Source: Bacteroidales bacterium (lineage in GTDB: Bacteria; Bacteroidota; Bacteroidia; Bacteroidales; F082). Taken from it: DNA of 64,000 nucleotides. Positions 1 to 10,700 of this stretch are shown one piece after another. The stretch covers positions 1 through 64,000 of the forward strand of contig JAEETH010000014.1 of assembly GCA_016290215.1 (NCBI GenBank). Reading direction: 5' to 3'. Each line of letters starts with the position of its first letter. The first letter of the stretch is position 1. A program made the translations under genes and the position numbers. The notes under the pieces were generated by a model. That model searched no databases. It had not been told where the DNA came from and saw only the letters and a list, made by a program, of their open reading frames with translations.

Positions 1-139
<139 letters not shown>

Positions 140-158
140 TTATTTATTTGAACTTGAA

Positions 159-782
159 TTAGTTATCATTTTCTTCCCGTTTATAACCTATTCTTCTTCT
201 CGGCTTGTCATTCTTCTCTCGCAATTGGTCTAGGGCATCATTTAAGGCTTCTATCTGTACGGCAATTTCATTATTGGTTTCCTCCTGCATTCTGTTGACA
301 TCGTTTTGGTCGTGCAGAATCTCTTCCACATAGTTATTCAACTGGTCAACCTTATGATTGAGTTGCTCTATTTTCAAATTGGTGTCCTGCCATGCCGACA
401 CTGCTTGCCGTATCATTACAAACGCCCTCATGATGTTGATGTTGACCTGTATGGCCGTTTCCGATCGTAACACAGAGCTGAGCATCGCAATGCCGAGTTC
501 AGTAAAGACAACAGGAGGCCTCCGCATACCCATTCGAATGGAATTGGACATCACAATTTGTGATTTCCAAATTTCCATCTCCTTTTCGGTCATTGTAAAC
601 ATGAAATCATCAGGAAAACGTTCTACGTTACGCCGCACGGCTTGATTCAAAACTCGAGTTTCCACTCCATACATTTCAGCCAAGTCACGGTCAAGCATCA
701 CACGAAGCCCTCGCACCTCGTAAATACGATGCTTGATGACCTCGATGTCAGTCGTTTTGCTTATGGTAATTGCCTCGGTCAT
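159..782 (-). CDS. ORF6N-domain protein
   Basis: This 207-residue protein carries an ORF6N domain in roughly residues 12-125: the sequence IYEVRGLRVMLDRDLAEMYG, then NQAVRRNVERFP and FTELGIAMLSSVL, is the usual signature. ORF6N and KilA-N domains are DNA-binding modules first seen in phages and are common as chromosomal single genes in Bacteroidota. The last 75 residues are predicted alpha-helical and probably coiled coil, rich in Gln/Asn/Glu. The gene ends 37 bases upstream of nifJ on the same strand, but nothing suggests a shared function. The family is often of mobile-element origin; no integrase or other phage gene is nearby, so it is probably a domesticated or orphan copy. Regulatory role is inference. 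Confidence 0.85.
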   Translation of the reverse strand: MTEAITISKTTDIEVIKHRIYEVRGLRVMLDRDLAEMYGVETRVLNQAVRRNVERFPDDFMFTMTEKEMEIWKSQIVMSNSIRMGMRRPPVVFTELGIAMLSSVLRSETAIQVNINIMRAFVMIRQAVSAWQDTNLKIEQLNHKVDQLNNYVEEILHDQNDVNRMQEETNNEIAVQIEALNDALDQLREKNDKPRRRIGYKREENDN

Positions 783-947
783 AATATTCCAAATATTTCG
801 CTGAACACTTTGGTAGCAGAGCGGCTCTTTTGTGACACTTTTGTGGTCGAATATTCGACTGCAAAATTAGGCCGCAAAATTAGGCATTCCCCAACAAAAA
901 TACAACCTTATTATAAAAAAGATTTTTTTTGCTAAAAAAAGACCTTT

Positions 948-980
948 TTGGGAGAGCTATTGAAATTATTTGTATTTTTG
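948..980 (+). promoter_or_regulatory. Bacteroidota-type promoter for the Met/Cys-rich lipoprotein
   Basis: A TTG at 948-950 is followed after 22 bases by TATTTTTG at 973-980, matching the TTG / TAnnTTTG promoter of the Bacteroidota primary sigma factor. The downstream start codon is at 1044, giving a leader of about 55-60 bases. Confidence 0.65.
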
Positions 981-1043
981 CGCGCTCAAAAACTGAGAGA
1001 AACAACATATCAATAACAAACAACAACTTAAAACTCATTGAAA

Positions 1044-1532
1044 ATGAAGAAATTAGTTCTTACACTCGGTTTGGCCTGCCTCTTCATGGTGGCCTGCAAC
1101 AACACGCCTAAGCAACCCGAACAACCCGCTGAGCCCGTTCAGGAAGAAGTGGTTGAAGTGGTTGAAGAAAAGCAAGAATGCCCCATGCACGCTCTGAAGG
1201 AAGAGTATGCCAAGTGGGACGAAATGACCGACGAAGCCAAGGCCGAACTCAACAAGAAGGCTGCTACCATGTTCAACGAAATGGATGCCAAGATGGAAGA
1301 AATGAAGGCTGCCGGTGAGGAAGTCTGCAAAGAGATGGCCGAAATGACCGAAGAACAGAAGGCTGAATGCGAAAAGAAGTGCGCCGAGATGAAAGAAGCT
1401 TGGGCCAACTTCGAAAACATGACCCTCGACGAGCAAAGAGACCTCATCATGAAGCGCCTTGGTGGTTGCGAAGGTGAAAAGGGCTGCTGCAAGCACGAAG
1501 AAGGCAAGTGCGAAGAAAAGCCTGCTGAATAA
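1044..1532 (+). CDS. Met/Cys/Glu-rich helical lipoprotein, possible metal binder
   Basis: The 162-residue product starts at ATG 1044; a TTG two codons earlier is less likely. An N-terminal hydrophobic stretch ends in the lipobox LFMVAC, so the protein is expected to be lipid-anchored. The rest is highly charged, helical and rich in Lys, Glu and Met, with cysteines at ECPMH, EEVCKEM, AECEKKCAEM and a Cys-dense tail (GGCEGEKGCCKHEEGKCEE). The spacing of Cys, Met and His suggests metal coordination, but no known family is recognised. The gene has its own promoter and a strong terminator, so it is monocistronic. Codon use resembles the neighbours. Function unknown; metal sequestration is an inference from composition. 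Confidence 0.75.
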   Translation: MKKLVLTLGLACLFMVACNNTPKQPEQPAEPVQEEVVEVVEEKQECPMHALKEEYAKWDEMTDEAKAELNKKAATMFNEMDAKMEEMKAAGEEVCKEMAEMTEEQKAECEKKCAEMKEAWANFENMTLDEQRDLIMKRLGGCEGEKGCCKHEEGKCEEKPAE

Positions 1533-1560
1533 AAATTACATTTCACAAAAACAACGAAAA

Positions 1561-1587
1561 AGAGGGCTGGAAAGTCCTCTTTTTTTG
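1561..1587 (+). terminator. Intrinsic terminator of the lipoprotein gene
   Basis: An eight-pair hairpin (AGAGGGCT paired with AGTCCTCT, with one G-T pair and a GGAA loop) is followed by seven T residues, 28 bases after the stop codon. Confidence 0.8.
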
Positions 1588-1636
1588 TTTGTATAAAGTT
1601 ATTTCACCTCACTTTTTTCCATAATAATTAATTTTT

Positions 1637-1669
1637 TTGCAAATCATTACAAAATAATTAGTATTTTTG
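1637..1669 (+). promoter_or_regulatory. Promoter of the giant repeat protein gene
   Basis: TTG at 1637-1639 and TATTTTTG at 1662-1669 are spaced by 22 bases, identical to the promoter at 948-980. The -7 box overlaps the possible TTG start at 1667, which supports the ATG at 1706 as the true start. Confidence 0.65.
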
Positions 1670-1705
1670 GCAGCTAATTGTTTAATCACAAAAAACTCAT
1701 ATTGT

Positions 1706-4700
1706 ATGAGACACAATGCTAAACTCTTATTAGTTGTCCTGTTTCTATTCGTCTTCAACCTGAAGCCGTGGGCACAAACACCTTACAGACAATATTCAAA
1801 CAACGGTGTCGAACTGAATTTTTCGAACATCGATGATGTCTATTTTAGGGCGTATCTTTTGTATAACCTCAGCCAAGACGATCGATTTATTATGACTGCC
1901 GAAGAAGACAATGGCATTTTTTACATCGGCTCAAGCGATGAGTCGTTGGACGAAGGCTTTTTCGACACTTTTGAGGACATTTACAACCTGTCTTATACTG
2001 ACTTCCAAATATTGTCGAAGTTAGAGGTTACGGACTTATATCCAGTTTGGAAATCTCAAGTAGATCCTCGGTTTTTCACTTCAATGATGATGGATATTAC
2101 CCTCCGTAATTCAAGAGAAGGAGAGAATGAGCATTGCATCAATGCCGACCCCTTCTGCACCTCGGATTTCTATGAATTTGATGCTGCCAGCTCTGATCAA
2201 ACTGCTGATGAGGCAGGCATGGACGATGGTTGCATTGGTTTATCCTACAACCCTTCATGGTATTATTTGAGAATTGCTGACTCAGGTCCATTAACCATTC
2301 ACATGGAAGGCCATGATCCTGATAATCCAAACACTCTTAGAGATATCGACTTTTGCTTGTGGGGACCTTACACTGAAGAACAAGTAAATTCGGGTTATGC
2401 TTGCACTCATCTGACTAGTGACAAGATTATTGACTGTAACTATTCGACTTCTTATCTTGAGAATGCCTACATGGGCTATCCAGAAGGTGAACACCAACAC
2501 AATACAGGCCATGGCACGGTAAACTACCACGTGCCCCAATCGGGAGAGTATTACCTACTGATGATTACAAACTACTCCCGACAGCCATGTGTCATCACCT
2601 TCAACAAGCCTGACGAGACCGAGCCTGGCACCACCGACTGCAGCATTCTTCCTCCTATTGTGAACAATGATGGTCCCTATTGCGTTGGCGAAACCATCCA
2701 CTTAACTGCCATTGGCGTAGCAGGAGCTTCCTATTCTTGGACGGGTCCTAACAACTACAGATCAAGATACCAAAACCCTAACCGCTCGAACTGCACGATG
2801 GCCATGGCTGGTCCTTATATCTGTACCATCACCAAAAACGGCCAATCCGCCTGCGACACCACTTGGGTTGAAGTTTACCCTAACGCCGTTGCCAGCTTCA
2901 CTGCCTCTGCTACCACTGTTTGTGTAGGCAGCCCTGTCGATTTCACCAGCACATCAACCACCAATCCTGCAGGATATAGCATAGAGACCTCTGAATGGGA
3001 CTTTGGTGATGGACAAACTGCCTCGGGAGCAACACAAAGCCATACCTTCAATCAAACGGGCACCTTCACCGTGACGCTCAATGTAGCCACTGAAGGCGGA
3101 TATTGCACTGACGAAACCACACAAACCATCACCGTCAGCGAAGGCGAAGAAATACAATTCGACCCAGTGACCTCGTGTACACCATACACTTGGACCGAAG
3201 GAAATGGAGAAACTTATTCCGAACCAGGCGTTTACGAAGTTGTCTATGAAACACAGACTGAAACAGGCTGCCCACGGACAGAATATATCACTATCACTAT
3301 CAGTGATGTTGAGGAAACTGAAACGTCCATTACCGAATGTGATTCCTACATCTGGGCTGACGGCGACGGACAGACCTACAACACCAGTGGCGATTACGTC
3401 TTCAACACCACCAACGAACAAGGTTGCCCAGTAATTAAAACGCTACACCTTACCATCAACCAGTCAGAGGAGGACGAAACCTCAGTTTCCGAGTGCGACA
3501 CCTACACATGGGCCGACGGTAACGGGCAGACCTACACTGCCAGCGGTGACTACACATGGAACACCACCACCGCGCAGGGCTGCGACAAGACCGTGACCCT
3601 CCACCTCACCATCAACCAGTCCGAGGAGGACGAAACCTCCGTCACAGAGTGCGACACCTACACCTGGGCCGATGGTAACGGGCAGACCTACACCGCCAGC
3701 GGCGATTATACTTGGAACACCCAGACTGCTGACGGCTGCGACAAGACCGTGACACTGCACCTTACCATCAACAACAGCGAGGAGGACGAAACCTCGGTTT
3801 CCGAGTGCGACACTTACACTTGGGCAGACGGTAATGGACAAACCTACACCTCCAGCGGCGATTACACTTGGACCACCCAAACAGCTGACGGTTGCGACAA
3901 GACCGTGACCCTCCACCTCACCATCAACCAGTCAGAGGAGGACGAAACCACCGTGGCCGAGTGCGACACCTACACCTGGGCAGACGGTAACGGGCAGACC
4001 TACACCGCCAGCGGCGACTACACATGGAACACCACCACGGCGCAGGGCTGCGACAAGACCGTGACGCTGCACCTCACCATCAACAACAGCGAGGAGGACG
4101 AAACCTCCGTCACCGAGTGCGACACCTACACATGGGCCGATGGCAACGGGCAGACCTACACCGCCAGCGGCGACTACGTCTGGAACACCACCACAGCGCA
4201 GGGATGCGACAAGACCGTCACCCTCCACCTCACCATCAACCAGTCAGAGGAGGACGAAACTTCTGTCACCGAGTGCGACACCTACACATGGGCTGACGGC
4301 AACGGGCAGACCTACACCTCCAGCGGCGACTACGTCTGGAACACCACCACGGCGCAAGGCTGCGACAAGACCGTCACCCTGCACCTCACCATCAACAACA
4401 GCGAGGAGGATGAAACCTCCGTCACCGAGTGCGACACCTACACATGGGCCGACGGCAACGGACAGACCTACACCTCCAGCGGCGATTACGTCTGGAACAC
4501 CACCACGGCGCAGGGCTGCGACAAGACCGTGACCCTGCACCTCACCATCAACAACAGCGAGGAAGACGAAACCTCCGTCACCGAGTGCGACACCTACACT
4601 TGGGCCGACGGTAACGGACAGACCTACACCTCTAGCGGAGACTACGTCTGGAGCACCACCACAGCGCAGGGTTGCGACAAGACCGTCACCCTACACCTCA

Positions 4701-7700
4701 CCATCAACAACAGCGAGGAGGACGAAACCTCTGTCACGGAGTGTGACACCTACACTTGGGCAGATGGTAACGGGCAGACCTACACCTCAAGCGGCGACTA
4801 CGTCTGGAACACCACCACAGCGCAAGGATGCGACAAGACCGTGACGCTCCACCTCACCATCAACAACAGCGAGGAGGATGAAACCTCTGTCACCGAGTGC
4901 GACACCTACACATGGGCTGACGGTAACGGACAGGCCTACACCTCAAGCGGAGACTACGTCTGGAACACCACCACGGCGCAAGGCTGCGACAAGACCGTGA
5001 CGCTGCACCTCACCATCAACAACAGCGAGGAGGACGAAACCTCCGTCACCGAGTGCGACACCTACACCTGGGCCGACGGTAACGGGCAGACCTACACCTC
5101 AAGCGGAGACTACGTCTGGAACACCACCACGGCGCAAGGCTGCGACAAGACCGTGACGCTCCACCTCACCATCAACAACAGCGAGGAGGACGAAACCTCT
5201 GTCACCGAGTGCGACACCTACACATGGGCCGACGGCAACGGGCAGACCTACACCTCCAGCGGCGACTACGTCTGGAACACCACCACAGCGCAAGGCTGCG
5301 ACAAGACCGTGACACTCCACCTCACCATCAACAACAGTGAGGAGGACGAAACCTCGGTCACCGAGTGCGACACCTACACCTGGGCCGACGGTAACGGACA
5401 GACCTACACCTCCAGCGGTGACTACGTCTGGAACACCACCACAGCACAAGGCTGCGACAAGACCGTGACGCTGCACCTCACCATCAACAACAGCGAGGAA
5501 GACGAAACCTCAGTCACCGAGTGCGACACTTACACCTGGGCAGACGGCAACGGGCAGACCTACACCGCCAGCGGCGACTATGTCTGGAACACCACCACGG
5601 CGCAAGGCTGCGACAAGACCGTCACCCTCCACCTCACCATCAACAACAGCGAGGAGGAAGACTATAACGTCACCGAGTGCGACACCTACACTTGGCCCAA
5701 CAACGGACAGACCTACACTACCAGTGGCAACTACGTCTTCAACACCACCACCGCTCAAGGTTGCCCACGTACTGAAACCCTACACCTCACCATCAACAAC
5801 AGCGAGGAGGAAGACTATAACGTCACTGAATGCGACACCTACACTTGGCCCAACAACGGACAGACCTACACTACCAGTGGCGACTACGTCTTCAACACCA
5901 CCACCGCTCAAGGTTGCCCACGCACTGAAACCCTGCACCTCACCATCAACAACAGCGAGGAGGAAGATTATACCGTCACCGAGTGCGACACCTACACTTG
6001 GCCCAACAACGGACAGACCTACACTACTAGCGGTGACTACGTCTTCAACACCACCACCGCTCAAGGTTGCCCACGTACTGAAACCCTGCACCTCACCATC
6101 AACAACAGCGAGGAAGAAGATTATACCGTCACCGAGTGCGACACCTACACTTGGCCCAACAATGGACAGACCTACACTACCAGTGGCGACTACGTCTTCA
6201 ACACCACCACCGCTCAAGGTTGCCCACGCACTGAAACCCTGCACCTCACCATCAACAACAGCGAGGTAGACGAAACCTCTGTCACCGAATGCGACACCTA
6301 CACATGGGCAGACGGCAACGGACAGACCTACACCACCAGCGGCGACTATGTCTGGAACACCACCACAACGCAAGGTTGCGACAAGACCGTGACCCTCCAC
6401 CTCACCATCAACTACAGCGAGGAAGAGGACTTCAACGTAACAGAATGCGACTCCTACACTTGGCATGGCACCAACTACACACAAGGTGGCACTTACACCT
6501 TCGACACGCAGACCGCACAAGGCTGTCCGCGCACCGAGACCCTTAACCTCACCATCAACTACAGCGAGACTGAGGACTTTAATGTCACTGAATGCGACTC
6601 CTACACTTGGGCTGATGGTAACGGACAGACCTACACCTCCAGCGGCACATACGTCAACAACACCACTACCGCACAAGGTTGCCCGAGGACTGAGACTCTC
6701 CACCTCACCATCAACACATCAGAAGAGGAAGATTATACCGTCACCGAGTGCGACACCTACACTTGGCCCAACAACGGTGAGACCTACACCACCAGCGGCA
6801 CATACGTCAACAATACCACCACAGCCCAAGGCTGTCCAAGGACCGAGACCCTGCACCTCACTATCAACAACAGCGAGGAGGAAGAGTATAACGTCACCGA
6901 GTGCGACAGCTACACTTGGCATGGCACCAACTACACTCAAGGTGGCACTTACACCTTCGACACGCAGACCGCCCAAGGTTGCCCGAGAACTGAGACCCTT
7001 AACCTCACCATCAACTACAGCGAGGAAGAGGACTTCAACGTAACGGAATGCGACAGCTACAACTGGCACGGAACCAACTACACTCAAAGTGGCACTTACA
7101 CTTTCGACACCCAGACCGCGCAAGGTTGCGACAGGACTGAGACCCTCCACCTCACCATTAATAATAGCGAAACCGAGGAGTTCAACGTCACCGAATGCGA
7201 CTCTTACACCTGGCACGGCACGACATATACTTCCAGTGGTAACTACATCTTCAATACCGAAACAGCCCAAGGTTGCGAACGTATTGAGACCTTGCACCTC
7301 ACCATCAACCAGAGCGAAACCGAAGAGTTCAATGTCACCGAGTGCGACTCCTACACTTGGCACGGCACACAATACACCTCCAGCGGCAACTACACCTTCG
7401 AGACAGAGACCGAACAAGGCTGCTTGCGTACCGAAACGCTACACCTTACTATTAATGAGAGCGAAAACATCACACTCCCTGCTGTGACGGAATGCGACTC
7501 TTACACATGGTACGGCACGGCTTATACCACAAGCGGCAACTACACACACGAGTCAACAACGCCTGAAGGCTGCCTCCGTGTAGAAACCCTTCCGCTCACC
7601 ATCAACAATAGTGAGACCGAGGAATTCACCGAGACTGCCTGCGACTCCTACACTTGGCACGGCACCACTTACAACTTCAGTGGCAACTACGCTTACGAAA

Positions 7701-10700
7701 CGACAACAGCCGCCGGCTGCCCGAGAACTGAGACCTTGCACCTCACTATCAACAACAGCGAGACCGAGGAGTTCACCGATGCCGCTTGCGAAAGCTACAC
7801 TTGGCACGGAACTACTTACACCACTTCAGGTAACTACACCTACAACACCACCACAGCTGAAGGCTGCCCCCGCACTGAGACCCTCCACCTCACCATCAGT
7901 GATGTGATTCAAACCGATTTCTCAATGCAGGTCTGCAACAACTACACTTGGAACGGACAAACCTACAATACCTCAGGTAACTACACGCAACAGTTCACCT
8001 CGGTGCAAGGCTGTGACTCCATCGTCACGTTGCACCTCACCATCAGCGATGCCATCCAAACCGAATTCACGGATCAAGCTTGCGATTCCTACACCTGGAA
8101 CGGGACCCCATACACCGCTTCTGGCAACTACACGCAACAATTCACCTCGGTGCAAGGCTGCGACTCCATCGTCACCCTGCATCTGACCATTAATCATAGT
8201 GAAACCGAAGACATCAACGAAACCGCTTGCGATGCCTTCACTTGGCACGGTACACAATACACCGAAAGCGGCAACTATACCTTCGAGACCACTACCCCAC
8301 AGGGCTGCCAGAAGATAGAGACCCTGCACCTGACCATCAACCAGAGTGAGACCGCAGAGTTCACCGAAACCCAATGCGACTCTTACACTTGGCATGGCAC
8401 CGAATACACCGCCAGCGGTAACTACACCTTCGAGACCACCACACCTCAAGGATGCCAACGCATCGAGACTTTGCACCTCACCATCAACAACAGCGAGAAT
8501 GTAGAGATCACGGCGGCCTCTTGCGACACCTACACTTGGCATGGCACCCAATACAACACTTCGGGAACCTATACCTACAACACCACAACGGCTGAAGGAT
8601 GCCCGCGTACTGAGACCCTGTACCTCACCATCAGCGATGTCATCCAAACCGAGTTCACGCAACAGGTCTGCGACAGCTACACTTGGAACGGTCAGACCTA
8701 CAACACCTCGGGTGACTACACGCAACAGTTCACCACAATGCAAGGTTGCGACTCCATTGTTACCCTGCATCTGACCATCAGTGATGCCATCCAAACCGAG
8801 TTTACGGAGCAAGTCTGCGACAGCTACACTTGGAATGGCATCCCGTATAATTCCTCCGGTAACTACACGCAAGAGTTCACTTCGGCACAAGGCTGCGACT
8901 CCATCGTCACCTTGCATCTGACCGTCAACCATAGCGAAACCGAGGACTTCACGGAATCTGCTTGCGACTCCTACACTTGGCATGGTACCCAATATACCGA
9001 AAGCGGCAACTACACCTTCGAGACCACCACACCTCAAGGTTGCGAACGCATCGAGACCCTGCACCTCACCATCAACCTTAGCGAGGATGTGGAGCTCACT
9101 GCTGCCTCTTGCGATAGTTACACTTGGCATGGCACTACCTACACCAGTTCAGGTACCTATACTTACGAGACAACGACAGCTGCTGGCTGCGAACGCATCG
9201 AGACTTTGCACCTCACCATCAGCGACGTCATCCAAACTGAGTTCACGCAACAGGTCTGCGACAGCTACACTTGGAACGGACAAACCTACAACACCTCGGG
9301 TAACTACACGCAACAGTTCACCACGATGCAAGGTTGCGACTCCATCGTCACCCTACACCTGACCATCAGCGACGCCATCCAAACCGAATTCACAGACCAG
9401 GCTTGTGATAGCTACACTTGGAATGGAGTCCCGTATACCACCTCCGGCAACTACACGCAAGAGTTCACCTCGGCGCAAGGCTGCGACTCCATCGTCACAC
9501 TGCACCTGACTGTCAACCACAGCGAGACCGAAGACTTCAACGAGACCGCCTGCGATGCCTTCACCTGGCACGGCACTCAATATACCGAAAGCGGCAACTA
9601 CACCTTCGAGACCACCACACCTCAAGGTTGCGAACGCATCGAGACCCTCCACCTCACCATCAACAACAGTGAGACTGAGGACTTCACCATGGCCGCCTGC
9701 GAAAGCTACACTTGGCATGGCACTACCTACACCACATCAGGTACCTACACCTACAACACCACCACCGCTGCTGGTTGCGAACGCGTAGAGACCCTGTACC
9801 TGACCATCAGCGATGTGATTGAGACCGAATTCACACAACAAGTCTGCAACAGCTACACTTGGAATGGGCAGACCTATAACACATCGGGTAACTACACGCA
9901 ACAATTTGTCTCGGTGCAAGGCTGCGACTCCATCGTCACACTGCATCTGACCATCAGCGATGCCATCCAGACCGAGTTCTCGCAACAAGCTTGCGAAAAC
10001 TTCACTTGGAACGGTCAAACCTATGACGCTTCTGGTGACTACACGCAGCAGTTCACCTCGGTGCAAGGTTGCGACTCTATCGTCACCCTGCACCTGACCA
10101 TCAGCGACATCGAGACGGAAGATTTCACCGTCACTGAATGTGATACCTACACCTGGCACGGCACGGCTTACACCAGCTCGGGCACCTACACCTTCGAAAC
10201 GCTGACGCCTGCCGGCTGTCAGAGAATTGAGACTTTGTACCTCACCATCAACAACAGCGAGACTGAGGACTTCACCATGGCCGCCTGCGAAAGTTACACT
10301 TGGCATGGTACTACCTATACCGCTTCTGGCACTTACACCTTCAACACCACCACGGCTGCAGGATGTGAACGCTTAGAAACGCTGTACCTGACCATCAGCG
10401 ATGTCATCGAAACCGAGTTCACACAGCAAACCTGTCAAAGCTACACTTGGAACGGTCAAACTTACGACGCCACGGGTAACTACACGCAGCAGTTCACCTC
10501 GGTGCAAGGCTGCGACTCCATCGTCACACTGCATCTGACCATCAGCGATGCCATCCAAACAGAGTTCTCGCAACAAGCTTGCGAAAACTTCACTTGGAAC
10601 GGTACCACTTACGATGCCTCTGGTGACTACACGCAACAGTTTACCTCGGTGCAAGGCTGCGACTCCATCGTCACCCTGCACCTGACCATCAGCGACGTTG

